DNA from: Halomarina litorea
Lineage (GTDB): Archaea; Halobacteriota; Halobacteria; Halobacteriales; Haloarculaceae
Direction: 5' to 3'
DNA length: 64,000 nucleotides
Assembly (NCBI RefSeq): GCF_024227715.1
Contig: NZ_CP100448.1
Span: forward strand, 1 to 64,000
Positions 32,577 through 42,008 of the stretch are shown in pieces. Each line of letters starts with the position of its first letter. The first letter of the stretch is position 1. A program made the translations under genes and the position numbers. The notes under the pieces were generated by a model. That model searched no databases, had not been told where the DNA came from, and saw nothing but the letters and a program-made list of their open reading frames with translations.

Positions 32577-33536
32577 TCAGACCGACACGTCGAGTTCGTC
32601 CGCCACGTCCGCCAGCAGGTCGCCCTTGACCTCCGCGATGCGCGTCTCGATGGCCGCGACCAGCGGCGGGTCGAACTCCTCGCGGACCGTTCGGACCCGG
32701 GTCGACTCCGTCTCGACCCGGTCCCGAAGGTAGCGCGCGCCCCGCCCGTCCTCCTCCGGGTCGGGTTCCGGCGTCAGGCGGTTCATCACGAGGCCGTTCA
32801 CGGGGAGGTTCTTCTCGGCGTAGCTCTCGATGGCCCGCTTCGTCTCCCGGAGCGACAACTCGTCGGGGTTGAGCACGAGGAAGAAGGCGGCCTCGTTTCG
32901 CAGGGTCCGGCCCGCGAACTCGAAGTTCTCCTTTCGTTGCTGGAGGCGGGCGATGATGGGGTCGCCGACCTGCGAACGCCGGGGTTCCCGGCCCCCGATG
33001 GCGGCCTTCTCGTAGAGGTCCACGCTCGACTCACGTTTCTGGAGAAGCCGGTCGATCCACCCCTCCAGATACTCGGGGAGCGAGAGCAGTCGGAGGGTCC
33101 CCCCGGTGGGCGAGGTGTCGAAGACGACGCGGTCGTAGTCGTCCGCAGAGCGCATCACCTCGATGAACCGGTCGAACAGGGCCGCCTCGTGTGCGCCCGG
33201 CGTCTGGTGGGCCAACTCTATCTGCCGGTCGATCTCGTTGACGATGCTCGGACTCACCTGATCGCCCAGCGCCCGCTTGATCTCCATCAGGTGCTCGTCC
33301 ACCGCGACGTCGGGATCGATCTCCATCACGGACAGTGAATCGTACCCCTCGACGGGCGTCGGGTCGTCCGCGAAGTGCTGGTCGAAGACGTCGGCCGTCG
33401 AGTGGGCGGGGTCCGTCGAAACGAGGAGGGTCTCAAGCCCCGCCGTCGCGCACTTGTGGGCGTACGCCGACGAGACGGTGGTCTTGCCGACGCCGCCCTT
33501 CCCGCCGAAGAAGACGAACCGCTCGATGTCGGCCAT
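32577..33536 (-). CDS. ArsA/Get3-type ATPase
   Basis: 319 residues, one deviant Walker A domain GGKGGVGKTT at residues 11-20 with the signature Lys, DPAHS-containing STDPAHSTADVF and VVFDTSPTGGTLRLLSLPEYL. Archaeal Get3 proteins target tail-anchored membrane proteins; ArsA drives arsenite export. No arsenic genes lie nearby, and the single-domain form favours a Get3-like or chaperone role. It overlaps by ATGA a 98-residue protein gene that may encode its partner. Confidence 0.88.
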   Translation of the reverse strand: MADIERFVFFGGKGGVGKTTVSSAYAHKCATAGLETLLVSTDPAHSTADVFDQHFADDPTPVEGYDSLSVMEIDPDVAVDEHLMEIKRALGDQVSPSIVNEIDRQIELAHQTPGAHEAALFDRFIEVMRSADDYDRVVFDTSPTGGTLRLLSLPEYLEGWIDRLLQKRESSVDLYEKAAIGGREPRRSQVGDPIIARLQQRKENFEFAGRTLRNEAAFFLVLNPDELSLRETKRAIESYAEKNLPVNGLVMNRLTPEPDPEEDGRGARYLRDRVETESTRVRTVREEFDPPLVAAIETRIAEVKGDLLADVADELDVSV

Positions 33537-33832
33537 CAGAAGTGGTACTGCTGGCCCTTCCGTTCGAGCATCGACTCGCGGTCCCACATCCGCCGTTCCC
33601 ACTGGTCGAACTCCTCGGCGAGGTACGGGAGGAGTTCCGCCGTGTAGTAGGAGACGGGCGAGGGGATGCCGAACGCGTCGGGGAAACACGCGAGGAGGAA
33701 GGCGTCCTCCTGGTCCTCGGCCTCCTTCTCGACGAGTTCGTAGGCCGGGTGCGATATCATCCCGTGGTAGAGGCCGCGCGCCCACTCCTCGACCCACTCG
33801 CGGAAGGCGGCGATGCGCGCTTCGAGGTCCAT
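33536..33832 (-). CDS. Small protein coupled to the ArsA/Get3 gene
   Basis: 98 residues, helix-rich and acidic (MDLEARIAAFREWVEEWARGLYHGM; YTAELLPYLAEEFDQWERRMWDRESMLERKGQQYHF). No known motif. Stop and start codons of the pair overlap, which suggests a stable complex or joint regulation. I do not recognise a family. Confidence 0.6.
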   Translation of the reverse strand: MDLEARIAAFREWVEEWARGLYHGMISHPAYELVEKEAEDQEDAFLLACFPDAFGIPSPVSYYTAELLPYLAEEFDQWERRMWDRESMLERKGQQYHF

Positions 33833-33946
33833 GTCACTCAGTGGCGCGTGGCGCGTGGAAAAGGGTGTCGGGGTGAGGCAAAAGACATCGGCGATCCGTG
33901 TCTTCCTTGGAGAAAGAGATAATTAATAGCATTTCTCACAGATACT

Positions 33947-35290
33947 ATGACGGTTTTAGACGAGCTTTCGGGCCACGAATTCGAGGACGTAATGGAAGAC
34001 GTATTCAGAAAACTCGGCTACCAGAACGTCCGCCAGTCGAAGAAAACGGGGGACGAGGGACGGGACATCCTCATGGAGGAAACCGTAGACGGACAGCAGC
34101 GCGGAATCGTCGTCGAGTGTAAGCACCAGCACTCGGTCGGTAGACCAGTCGTCCAGAAACTCCACTCAGCGGTGGCGACCTACGAGTTCCACGGTCCGAA
34201 ACGGGGAATCGTTGTGACGACGGGACAGGTGACAGAGCCGGCCCGGGAGTACGCCGAGCGATTGCGCGAGAACGGCCACGACGCGACAATCGGCTTCATC
34301 GACGGGACCGACCTCAGGGACATCGCGGACGATATCGGACTCAACCTATACAACGGTCGAATCGAGATACTCTGCGACCAGACACTTCGTCCCGTTGACC
34401 CAGCAGGCGGGGTCGAAGCCCCTGTCCGGGAGGCATTTCGTTCCGTCAAGAACCTCACTCCGGAATCGCTTCCGAAGGCGAACTCGACGGTCGTGTACGA
34501 ACCGCTGGTGTCGATACGCGCTCGAACGGACGCGACGTTCGAGACGTCGGTCGGCGTCGTGCACGAAGTCGACGAACGGGACGAAGTGGTCGTTCGTGCG
34601 GAGGCCGACGAGCCAGTGATTGTGGATTCGAACGTTGCCGAGTTGGTTGCGGATGGCGGCGCACACACCGTGAGTATAGAGAGTTCGTCCGTCGAAGACA
34701 CGTTCGGCGAGTCATCTCTCGGTAGGTTCGCGCTGACAGAGACGGGCTACAAAGACTGGGCGGTCGACCACCTCCGAACCAAGTACACCGAGACGGTGGA
34801 ATACACGGGTGACAACAACGTTGACTACGAGAAGGAGTGCGAGCCGAAGCTCTCGGACGTGTCTGTCGGGTCAATTTCGTCACTCTACCTCCCACGCGTC
34901 CGGTCGACCACGGAGCTCCAGAACTACTCGTACTCGCTCGAATACTACGCGGCGGGACCATCACGTCACACGATAGAGAACGGAATCGGTCAGTGTGTTC
35001 ACTGTGGGTGGCGTCGGTTTACCGACCACACGTACTGCGACAACTGTGGAAGCATCAACTGTCGCCGCCATATCAAGACCGAACACACCGAAGGAACTCC
35101 GGTCTGCTCCGGCTGTGCGACCTCGGAACGGTTTGCTCTCAAAAAGAAGTACTTCTACAACGATGAGAACCTCGATGCCTTCCGAGAGGAGTACGAGTCG
35201 ATGTCACTCCCGGAGAAAGCGCTGGAGAACAAGCCCATGGTTGCGAGCTCCGTGGTTTTCGTCCTGATTACGCTGTTCATGCTCGTGTGA
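33947..35290 (+). CDS. Mrr-type nuclease fused to zinc ribbon and TM helix
   Basis: 447 residues. Residues 1-125 are an Mrr_cat/PD-(D/E)XK domain: LSGHEFEDVMEDVFRKLGY, Asp40 in GDEGRDI and Glu57-x-Lys59 in VVECKH complete the catalytic site. A beta-rich middle part is unassigned. Near the C-terminus CVHCGW, CDNCGSINC and CSGC give a zinc-ribbon pair, and the final 17 residues (MVASSVVFVLITLFML) form a membrane helix. The gene has lower GC than its neighbours, its own AT-rich promoter (about 33905-33945) and stands alone, which suggests transfer and a DNA-defence role, without an obvious methylase. Confidence 0.8.
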   Translation: MTVLDELSGHEFEDVMEDVFRKLGYQNVRQSKKTGDEGRDILMEETVDGQQRGIVVECKHQHSVGRPVVQKLHSAVATYEFHGPKRGIVVTTGQVTEPAREYAERLRENGHDATIGFIDGTDLRDIADDIGLNLYNGRIEILCDQTLRPVDPAGGVEAPVREAFRSVKNLTPESLPKANSTVVYEPLVSIRARTDATFETSVGVVHEVDERDEVVVRAEADEPVIVDSNVAELVADGGAHTVSIESSSVEDTFGESSLGRFALTETGYKDWAVDHLRTKYTETVEYTGDNNVDYEKECEPKLSDVSVGSISSLYLPRVRSTTELQNYSYSLEYYAAGPSRHTIENGIGQCVHCGWRRFTDHTYCDNCGSINCRRHIKTEHTEGTPVCSGCATSERFALKKKYFYNDENLDAFREEYESMSLPEKALENKPMVASSVVFVLITLFMLV

Positions 35291-35359
35291 CTGGAGAGAC
35301 GTACACGCGCCTCACCCACCCGCGACGAAGCTAAGGGCCGCGCGTTCGACGCTCACGGT

Positions 35360-36574
35360 ATGAACGACGGCACGCCGGTCACGGTCCTCAGCGGCGCGCT
35401 GGGGGCGGGGAAGACGACGACGCTGAACTACCTCCTCACCAACGCCGACCGCAAACTGGCCGTCCTCGTCAACGACATGGGCGAGGTGAACGTCGACGCG
35501 GCCCTCATCGAGAACCGCGAGGGCGGCGTCGCGGAGCTCTCGAACGGGTGTATCTGCTGTGACCTGCGCGACGATTTGGAGGTGGAGGTGTCCCGCCTCG
35601 CCCGCGAACGCGAGTTCGACCACCTCGTCGTGGAGTCCTCGGGCATCAGCGAACCCGCGCCCGTCGCCCGCCTGTTCACCACCGGTCCCGCGAGCGCACC
35701 CTACGACCTCGACACCCTCGTCACCGTCGTGAACGCCGCCGAGTTCCTCGACACCGTCGGCGGGGACGAGACGGTGACCACGGAACGCGTCGAACGCCGG
35801 CGTCCCGACCGGGTCGAGAGCGAGGGGGAGGTCCGCCCGCTCTCGGAACTGCTCGTCGCGCAGGTGGAGACGGCGAACGTCCTCCTCGTGAACAAGTGCG
35901 ACCTCGTGAGCGACGAGGAACTCGCGGAGGTAGAAGAACTCCTGACCTCGCTCAACCCCGGCGCGCGCATCGTCCGGGCGACTCACGGCGAGGTGGCTCC
36001 CCCCGACCTGCTGGATACGGCCTCGTTCGACCTCGACACCGTCAGCGAGACGGAGGCGTGGCAGCGCGCCGTCGAACACGCCGACCACGCCGACTCGGAC
36101 GGCCACGAAGGCGACCACGCCGGCCACTCCCCGCAGGCCACCTACGGCATCGACTCGTTCGTCGTCCGGGCCCGGCGACCGCTCCACCCCGGCCGGTTCG
36201 CGGACTTCCTCCGCGAGTTCCCCGAGGGCGTCGTCCGGTCGAAGGGACTCGTCTGGGGCGCGGGGCGCGAAGACGTCTCGCTGCACTTCAGTCAGGCCGG
36301 CCCGTCCCGTCGGGTGGCGGTGCAGGGTCGCTGGATAGCGAGCCTCCCCGAGTCGCGCCAGTCCGTCCAGCGCAAGATGCATCCCGAGGTGGAGTGGGAC
36401 GACGGGTGGGGCGACCGGCGGGTCGAGGTGGTGTTCATCGGGAAGGCGATGGACGAGGACGCGATTCGGGAGACGATGGACGAGTGCCTGCTCACCGAGG
36501 CGGAGTTCGAAGGCGAGTGGGACGAGTTCGAGAACCCGTTCCCGGACGAGAACGGCGACCCGTTCGTCGCGTAG
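35360..36574 (+). CDS. CobW/COG0523 metallochaperone GTPase
   Basis: 404 residues. Walker A GALGAGKT at residues 12-19, the metal-binding CxCC motif as CICC at 64-67, VVESSGISEP, and VNKCD as the G4 base motif. A His-rich loop HADHADSDGHEGDHAGHS (about 240-257) separates the GTPase from the C-terminal CobW_C domain (PLHPGRFADFLREFPEGVVRSKGLVW). Residues about 140-160 (TTERVERRRPDRVESEG) are an insertion. COG0523 proteins deliver Zn, Co or other metals; which one cannot be told here. Confidence 0.9.
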   Translation: MNDGTPVTVLSGALGAGKTTTLNYLLTNADRKLAVLVNDMGEVNVDAALIENREGGVAELSNGCICCDLRDDLEVEVSRLAREREFDHLVVESSGISEPAPVARLFTTGPASAPYDLDTLVTVVNAAEFLDTVGGDETVTTERVERRRPDRVESEGEVRPLSELLVAQVETANVLLVNKCDLVSDEELAEVEELLTSLNPGARIVRATHGEVAPPDLLDTASFDLDTVSETEAWQRAVEHADHADSDGHEGDHAGHSPQATYGIDSFVVRARRPLHPGRFADFLREFPEGVVRSKGLVWGAGREDVSLHFSQAGPSRRVAVQGRWIASLPESRQSVQRKMHPEVEWDDGWGDRRVEVVFIGKAMDEDAIRETMDECLLTEAEFEGEWDEFENPFPDENGDPFVA

Positions 36575-36596
36575 GGGCGTCGGTTACGACGCCAGT

Positions 36597-36989
36597 TCAG
36601 CACTGCTCTTCGATGGCCGCGAGCGCGCGCTTCAGTTCGCCGCGGCGCTTCCACCCCGCGAGGCGGTCGAAGACGGCGGGCCCGCCCGTGACGACCACCG
36701 ACCGGGCGGTGATCCGCGACCCCTCGTCCTCGGGCGCGACGGTCACGGTGGTCTCCAGTCGGTCGAGGGGTCCCTCGCGCATGGTGTAGGCGATGCCGTC
36801 CTCGCGTTCCTCGAAGGCGAGGAGGAGTTCCACGCCGTAGCCGCCCGCGTGGACGAGCGTCTCGCCTGCCCCGTCCTCGACGCCGCGGACGTCGAAGCTT
36901 CCCTCTGCCTCCACGAGAGCGACGGGCGAGAGGATACGCTGGACGACGGCGGGCGGCGCGCGGACGAACCGGGACGTCTCGACTTTCAC
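36597..36989 (-). CDS. SRPBCC (START-like) domain protein
   Basis: 130 residues from a GTG start. [25 protein letters not shown] is the usual opening of a polyketide-cyclase/SRPBCC fold, followed by [30 protein letters not shown] and a C-terminal helix [24 protein letters not shown]. The fold binds hydrophobic ligands. It is followed on the upstream side, 14 bp away, by a small membrane-protein gene in the same direction. Confidence 0.7.
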   Translation of the reverse strand: MKVETSRFVRAPPAVVQRILSPVALVEAEGSFDVRGVEDGAGETLVHAGGYGVELLLAFEEREDGIAYTMREGPLDRLETTVTVAPEDEGSRITARSVVVTGGPAVFDRLAGWKRRGELKRALAAIEEQC

Positions 36990-37003
36990 GTCTCGAGTAC
37001 CCG

Positions 37004-37330
37004 TCAGGGCACCAAAAACGGGAGGGTCAACAGGAGGAGCACCCCGGTGGCGACGAGGGCGACGTAGAACAGTTGGCGGATGCGGAGGGCGGGCGGCACC
37101 TCTCCCCGGAGGGCGGGGCGGTCCTGGCGGACCAGTCGGTGGTGGGCCGCCAGCGTCAGGCCGACGAACACCAGCGTGCAGGCGAGCAGGCCGACTTCGA
37201 GGGGGAGGCCGAGCGAGAGGCAGTACACCGGCCCGAACGAGAACGTCACGAGGAACGCTGTGCTCGTCGCGACGAGGAACGGGATGGGGTCGACCCGTTC
37301 GCCCTCGCTGTTTCGCAGTCCGGGGCGCAC
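37004..37330 (-). CDS. Small membrane protein (108 aa)
   Basis: Three hydrophobic helices ([62 protein letters not shown]). GTG start at 37330; the residues before DPIPFLVAT are polar. Probably co-transcribed with the SRPBCC gene. No family recognised. Confidence 0.55.
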   Translation of the reverse strand: MRPGLRNSEGERVDPIPFLVATSTAFLVTFSFGPVYCLSLGLPLEVGLLACTLVFVGLTLAAHHRLVRQDRPALRGEVPPALRIRQLFYVALVATGVLLLLTLPFLVP

Positions 37331-37396
37331 GGGTGGGTGTTGGTGGCCGTCCCCGTATAGCTAGGTACAAAGGCACGCACCACGCAGTCGGGGGCG

Positions 37397-37579
37397 ATGG
37401 CCGAAGACGGCGACATCAGGGTTCTGCTCGTGCTCGACGTCATCCTCTCGGCGGCGTTCGCCGGCGTCGTCCTCTGGGGGATGGACTTCGCGGGCATCGC
37501 CCCGTGGACGACGACGAACTTCGTGGGCGCGACGCTGGCGGTGGCGCTCCTGACGTACGTGGTCGTCCTGCGACAGTAG
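37397..37579 (+). CDS. Small two-helix membrane protein (60 aa)
   Basis: [28 protein letters not shown] then a loop [14 protein letters not shown] and a second helix [18 protein letters not shown]. Lies 50 bp upstream of upp in the same direction. Function unknown; the same short architecture is frequent in haloarchaeal genomes. Confidence 0.6.
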   Translation: MAEDGDIRVLLVLDVILSAAFAGVVLWGMDFAGIAPWTTTNFVGATLAVALLTYVVVLRQ

Positions 37580-37629
37580 TCCGGGCGTTTCCACAGCGTT
37601 ATACTGTCGGCCCCATTTCGACGCGAGTA

Positions 37630-38319
37630 ATGACCATCGAGGAGCGCACGAACGCGTCGCTCGTGACGCACGCACTGGCACGGGACACCCTCTCGCGCAT
37701 CCGCGACGTGCGCACGTCGCAGGTGTCGTTTCGAAAGGGGCTGGTCAAACTGGGGCGCATCTGCGGCTACGAGATAATCGACGGCGCGATGGAGACGGAG
37801 TACATCCCCGTCGAGACCCCCCTCACGGAGATGACGGGCGAGCGCATCACCGGGATGGACGACGTGGTCATCATCAACGTCCTCCGTGCGGCCACGCCGT
37901 TCGTCGAGGGCCTGCTGAAGGCGTTTCCGCGCGCCCGACAGGGCGTCATCAGCGCGGGCCGCGACGAGGACGCGGGGATGGACGAGGGCGGCGAGTTCCC
38001 CATCAGCATCGACTACGTCAAACTCCCGAAGATCGAACCGGAAGACACCGTCATCGTCGCCGACCCGATGCTCGCCACCGGGTCGACGATGTGCGTCGTC
38101 CTCGACCACGTCCTGCAGGACCAACCCGACCCCGCCGACCTGTTCGTCCTCTCGGCCGTCTCCGCCCCCGACGGCCTCGTCCGGGTCGCCGAGCAGTTCC
38201 CCGAGGCCGACCTGTTGACCGTCGCCATCGACGACCACCTGGACGAGAACGGCTACATCGTCCCCGGCCTGGGCGATGCGGGCGACCGCGCGTTCGGGAC
38301 GGGCGGCCGCGAGGACTGA
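37630..38319 (+). CDS. upp: Uracil phosphoribosyltransferase
   Basis: 229 residues. Converts uracil and PRPP to UMP (pyrimidine salvage). The PRPP loop [21 protein letters not shown], the uracil-binding end [17 protein letters not shown] and the N-terminal [16 protein letters not shown] block are intact. ATG at 37630 follows a TATA-like gttatactg near 37597. Downstream 38320-38674 has no coding gene but several hairpins and a possible RNA. Confidence 0.95.
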   Translation: MTIEERTNASLVTHALARDTLSRIRDVRTSQVSFRKGLVKLGRICGYEIIDGAMETEYIPVETPLTEMTGERITGMDDVVIINVLRAATPFVEGLLKAFPRARQGVISAGRDEDAGMDEGGEFPISIDYVKLPKIEPEDTVIVADPMLATGSTMCVVLDHVLQDQPDPADLFVLSAVSAPDGLVRVAEQFPEADLLTVAIDDHLDENGYIVPGLGDAGDRAFGTGGRED

Positions 38320-38348
38320 CGGCGCGCGCGGGTCCGATTCGCTCGCTT

Positions 38349-38463
38349 CCGGTGGCGACCGCCGGGCCACCGGACCGCCGGACCGGCGGCCGACTCGACC
38401 CGCTCCCGTCGGACCTCCCCTCCGCCTTTCACAGACCGCCCGAGTGCTCTCCCGTCGGGCGGT
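38349..38463. repeat. Three hairpins downstream of upp
   Basis: ccggtggc/gccaccgg (38349-38356 with 38366-38373, 9-nt loop), ccgccg-gac-cggcgg (38375-38389) and accgcccga/tcgggcggt (38435-38443 with 38455-38463, 11-nt loop). The first two are adjacent. They may terminate upp transcription or belong to the hairpin family described elsewhere in the window. Confidence 0.5.
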
Positions 38464-38481
38464 GTCACGAACCGCGCGAGC

Positions 38482-38660
38482 AACCCTTATGCTCCGGCGG
38501 GTGGTACGTGTGAACGTTCCTGTCGGTCGGAGCCTCTGACAGACGGGTGGCCACACGCACGACGCGTGAGCGGAGCAACGAATACCAACGTACGGCCCCC
38601 CCGACCGGCGGGAATCGCCTTCTGCGGATGGGGTGACCAACCCCGTCCCGTGCGCGACGT
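38482..38660 (+). ncRNA. Candidate non-coding RNA
   Basis: A promoter-like caacccttatgc (38481-38492) is followed by about 150 nt with no sensible reading frame and an 8-bp hairpin with one G-U pair, gatggggt-gacca-accccgtc (38627-38647), just before the convergent yigZ gene ends at 38675. I cannot match it to a known RNA family; it may be only the terminator of the neighbouring genes. Confidence 0.25.
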
Positions 38661-38674
38661 CCGACCCGCGAGCG

Positions 38675-39304
38675 CTACGAGACGTCGGCGCGCCCGCTCG
38701 TCGCACTGCGGAGTCGGTCGCGCAGGCCGTCGCTCTCGGCGACGGGTGCGCGCACCTCGAAGCGGACCACGTCCTCGTAGGTCGCCTCGAACTCGTAGCC
38801 CGTGCTCTCGATGATTCCGCGGACGGTCCCCGAGTCGTCGTAGGCGGCGACGACCGACAGCGACTCGTGGGGTTCCTCCTCGACGCTTCCCGCGTCGGCG
38901 ACGGCTTCCTTCGCCGCCCGCGAGTACGCCCGGACGAGGCCGCCGACGCCGAGGTTCGTCCCGCCGTAGTAGCGCGTGACGACCACGACGACGTTCTCCA
39001 GTTCCTGTCCCTGCAGGACGTTCAGCGTGGGTTTGCCGGCGCTCCCCGAGGGTTCGCCGTCGTCGCTGGAGTACTCGCGGAGCATCCCGCTTCCGAGGGT
39101 GGAGTCACCCTCCCGCACGCGGTAGGCGGGCACGTTGTGCGTCGCGTCGTCGTACTCCGCCTCCACGCTCGCGACGAACGCCTCCGCCCCCTCCACGTCG
39201 GAAGCGGGCGCGGCGTGGCCGATGAACTCGGAGCCGTGGACCTCGAAGGCGGCCTCGCCGCGGCCCGCGAGGGTACGGTACGTCTCGGGTGCGGGGTCTG
39301 ACAC
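38675..39304 (-). CDS. YigZ/IMPACT family protein
   Basis: 209 residues from a GTG start. The IMPACT domain is clear: EFIGHAAPASDVEGAEAFVASVEAEYDDATHNVPAYRV, DDGEPSGSAGKPTLNVLQGQELENVVVVVTRYYGGTNLGVGGLVRAYSRAA, and a DUF1949 C-terminal domain. The family is widespread (UPF0029) and affects translation control in eukaryotes; the archaeal function is unclear. Stands alone. Confidence 0.9.
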   Translation of the reverse strand: MSDPAPETYRTLAGRGEAAFEVHGSEFIGHAAPASDVEGAEAFVASVEAEYDDATHNVPAYRVREGDSTLGSGMLREYSSDDGEPSGSAGKPTLNVLQGQELENVVVVVTRYYGGTNLGVGGLVRAYSRAAKEAVADAGSVEEEPHESLSVVAAYDDSGTVRGIIESTGYEFEATYEDVVRFEVRAPVAESDGLRDRLRSATSGRADVS

Positions 39305-39349
39305 GCCACGGCTTCGGACCCCCGATACAAACGGGTTTCGTGCCGTCGA

Positions 39350-39853
39350 CTACTCCAGTTCTATCTTGCGGACGAACTCCAGTCCCCGAATCTCGTTGAT
39401 GAGGTCGCCCGGGAGAGGTTCGTCGGTGATGATAGAGAGGCGGGGCTGGTCGGTGAACTCCGGGTCCTCGCTGACGGTCTGTCGGATGGAGATGCCGTGG
39501 TCGGCGATGAGACCCGTCACCGTCGCCACGATGCCCGACGCCTCGGCGTCGGAGACGTAGACGGTGAGCACGGTCAGGTCGAGGACCGGCGCGAGGTCGC
39601 GCAGGCTGGGGATGGCGGAGATGTTCTGGAAGATCCGCCGTAGTTCCTCGTCGGCGAGGATGGCGTCCGTCGTGGCGTCCACCACCCGTCGGTCGACGTC
39701 TATCTCGCGGGCGATGCCCGTGTTCGGAATCTCGATACCGCCCGAGACGACGCGCCCCTCGTCGTTGACCGAGAAGCCCCGTTCCAGAAGCAGGCGGATG
39801 ACCGCCTGCTGGGAGGGGCTGTTCTCGAACTTCTCCATTATCTCGTCGAACAT
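39350..39853 (-). CDS. ACT-domain regulator of amino-acid metabolism
   Basis: 167 residues. N-terminal winged-helix-like part (FENSPSQQAVIRLLLERGFSVND) and a C-terminal ACT domain (LTVLTVYVSDAEASGIVATVTGLIADHGISIRQTVSEDP). This layout equals COG2061, archaeal amino-acid-binding regulators. The effector is unknown; hisB and hisA lie within 5 kb, but so do many other genes. Confidence 0.8.
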   Translation of the reverse strand: MFDEIMEKFENSPSQQAVIRLLLERGFSVNDEGRVVSGGIEIPNTGIAREIDVDRRVVDATTDAILADEELRRIFQNISAIPSLRDLAPVLDLTVLTVYVSDAEASGIVATVTGLIADHGISIRQTVSEDPEFTDQPRLSIITDEPLPGDLINEIRGLEFVRKIELE

Positions 39854-39922
39854 CGCTCTTGGTGGAGTGTTCGGGGACCGGGGCTTAGTGGTTGTGTCCG
39901 CGCGGGGCGGGGACCAGCGCCG

Positions 39923-40894
39923 TCACCGGAGGGCGGTGGTGAGGCGGGCGAGGAACGACCGGTCCTCGCCGGGGGCCTCGGTCACGTCGTAGTCCCGGTC
40001 GATCTCCCCTTTCTCGTCGACGGTCAGGACGGTCACGTCGTCTCGCGTCGCCCGGTCGGCGACGGCCTCGCTCACCGTCCCTAGCGTCGAGACGAGCAGT
40101 GGGCGGGCGTCGAGGTCGGTCGACGCCTCCCGCAGGTGGGTAACGTCGCCGACCGTCGGCAGCTCGTGGACGTCCGCGACGAGTCGCTCGCCGAGGAGGT
40201 CGTCGGACGCGTGGACGTGGAGGTGGTGGTCGGACCCCGACGCGCCGGTGACCGTCGTGTCCACCTCGACGTCGTACCCGCGGTCTGCGAACGTCTCGGC
40301 GACGGCCCGTCTGGCCCCCACCTGCGCGTCGAGCCACTGCTCGCCGCTCGCCCCCAGCGTGTACCGGTACAGGACGTGCTCGACCGCGTCGTCCGGGTGA
40401 CAGAGGAACCCGTCGTCCCGACACCGGAGCGCGTGGACGGCCGACTCGGCCCGCTCACCACACTCCTGACAGACGTACTGCTCGGTCGGGTCCGCGTCGT
40501 CGGCAGTCGTCGTCGCGTCACAGGCAGGACAGGAGGCCGTCTCACCGCCACGCTCGAACGCCGTCGCCGGCGCGGCGTGGTCGCAGTCGGGACACCGGAC
40601 GACCGGGCGCCGGACGACGTGTGCCGAGGCGCACTCCGGACACGCCGTCGTGTAGCGCATCCCCTCCAGACCGCACTCCGGACAGCGGTACGCCTTGCCC
40701 TCGAACGTCCGGTGCAGTATCTCCCGCTCGGCCAGTGACTCGAGGACGTCGCGCGGTACCCCGTCGGCCGGGTCGAGGACCTGTTCGGCGGCGGGGTACG
40801 AGACGGCCTCCTCGTCGTCGACGACCGGTTCGTACGCCTCCGTGGTGCCGTCGCCGAGCGCAGCCACCAGACGGAGGCTTCCGGGAGAGACCAC
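39923..40894 (-). CDS. TackOD1-domain zinc-ribbon protein
   Basis: 323 residues from a GTG start. The middle third has five CxxC-type knuckles (CPECG, CPECA, CPDCD, CPACD, CQECG) plus CRDDGFLCHPDD, the cysteine-rich pattern of the TackOD1 (thaumarchaeal output domain 1) family. The C-terminal 150 residues look like a separate alpha/beta domain. TackOD1 occurs as an output module in signal proteins; no receiver or kinase is attached here. The upstream gap 40895-41112 has the dyad caggtg-N7-cacctg and no gene. Confidence 0.75.
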   Translation of the reverse strand: MVSPGSLRLVAALGDGTTEAYEPVVDDEEAVSYPAAEQVLDPADGVPRDVLESLAEREILHRTFEGKAYRCPECGLEGMRYTTACPECASAHVVRRPVVRCPDCDHAAPATAFERGGETASCPACDATTTADDADPTEQYVCQECGERAESAVHALRCRDDGFLCHPDDAVEHVLYRYTLGASGEQWLDAQVGARRAVAETFADRGYDVEVDTTVTGASGSDHHLHVHASDDLLGERLVADVHELPTVGDVTHLREASTDLDARPLLVSTLGTVSEAVADRATRDDVTVLTVDEKGEIDRDYDVTEAPGEDRSFLARLTTALR

Positions 40895-41112
40895 GGTCAG
40901 GACCGCGGGAGTCGGCGCGTGGTACGGTGCGGTGCGGCGTCGTGGACCGATGGCGCTGGTGTCATCTGGAAGCAGGTGTCATCGTCACCTGATAACGGTT
41001 TTCGCCCTCGGCGAGAGAGTCACGCCCGGGAGAAGCCGGTTCGGTGGCGAGTGCTACGGCCCTGTCGACGCCGGGTGAGTCGGTGTCTGCGGTCTGAGAC
41101 GGCCCGCGGACC

Positions 41113-41703
41113 TCAGAGCGCGCCCTTCGTACTCGGCGTCTCGCCGCCCCGTCGCTCGTCGATGCGGGTCGCGTCGTCGAGCGTCCGCGCGAGGCACTTG
41201 AACAGCGCCTCCACCTCGTGGTGGGCGTTCTCGCCCGTGACCTCTACGTGGAGTGTCAAGCCGGCGTGCGTCGAGAGCGACCGGGCGAAGTGCTTCGCCA
41301 TGTGGCTCGTGAAGTCGCCGACCGACTCCTGTGAGAACCCGCCCTCGAAGCGAAAGAGAGGGCGCCCCGAGATGTCGACGACACAGCCGGCGACGGCCTC
41401 GTCCAGCGGGACGCGCCGGTCGGCGAAGCGGACGATGCCGCGCTTCTCGCCGAGTGCCTCCTCGAACGCCGTGCCGAGGGCGATGGCGACGTCCTCGACG
41501 GTGTGGTGGTCGTCGATGTGCAGGTCGCCGTCACAGCGCACCGTGAGGTCGAACAGGCCGTGTTTGGCGAACGATTCGAGCATATGGTCGAAGAAGCCCA
41601 CGCCCGTCTCGACGGTGGCCTCGCCGTCGCCGTCCACGTCGAGGGTCACCTCGATGTCCGTCTCGGCGGTCTCGCGGGTCACCGCCGCCGTCCGGTCGGT
41701 CAT
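41113..41703 (-). CDS. hisB: Imidazoleglycerol-phosphate dehydratase
   Basis: 196 residues. Sixth step of histidine synthesis. Metal-binding motifs [31 protein letters not shown] and [16 protein letters not shown] with HMAKHFARS and [12 protein letters not shown] are all present. ATG at 41703 opens [20 protein letters not shown] small gene diverges from it; hisA lies 2 kb away. Confidence 0.94.
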   Translation of the reverse strand: MTDRTAAVTRETAETDIEVTLDVDGDGEATVETGVGFFDHMLESFAKHGLFDLTVRCDGDLHIDDHHTVEDVAIALGTAFEEALGEKRGIVRFADRRVPLDEAVAGCVVDISGRPLFRFEGGFSQESVGDFTSHMAKHFARSLSTHAGLTLHVEVTGENAHHEVEALFKCLARTLDDATRIDERRGGETPSTKGAL

Positions 41704-41809
41704 ACCCGTGGAAGTGGGGCAGGACCCTTTGCCGTTCCGTTCGCGGCGAGCGTGCTGTCGGCGGGTCGAGAGCACAGGGCTTTTCCGGGGCGAGTCCCGC
41801 CGTCTCCCC

Positions 41810-41953
41810 GTGACGGGACTCACCCGAGAGCGGGTCCTCTCCCGCGTGACGGAGGAGACGCTCGCGCTCGCCGGGACGAGCCCCACCGGGGCGGCGGTCG
41901 GCGCTGGGCTCGCCTACCTCGGCGCGCGCCTCAGTAACGGCACCGCGGCCTGA
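41810..41953 (+). CDS. Small hypothetical protein (47 aa)
   Basis: GTG start after a TATA-like gcttttcc. [22 protein letters not shown] then a Gly/Ala-rich hydrophobic segment [17 protein letters not shown]. It might be a short membrane-associated peptide. Support is limited to the frame, the promoter-like element and the divergent layout with hisB. Confidence 0.4.
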   Translation: MTGLTRERVLSRVTEETLALAGTSPTGAAVGAGLAYLGARLSNGTAA

Positions 41954-42008
41954 CGCACCGCCGTTACTGACAAATCGTTATCTTCTCTCGCGACCAGTAG
42001 GAGGTGGT

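Noticed and set aside
32577-33536. Arsenite-export ATPase
   Set aside because: No arsenic genes (arsB, arsR, arsD) are adjacent and there is a single ATPase domain, so I call it ArsA/Get3-type without a role in arsenic.
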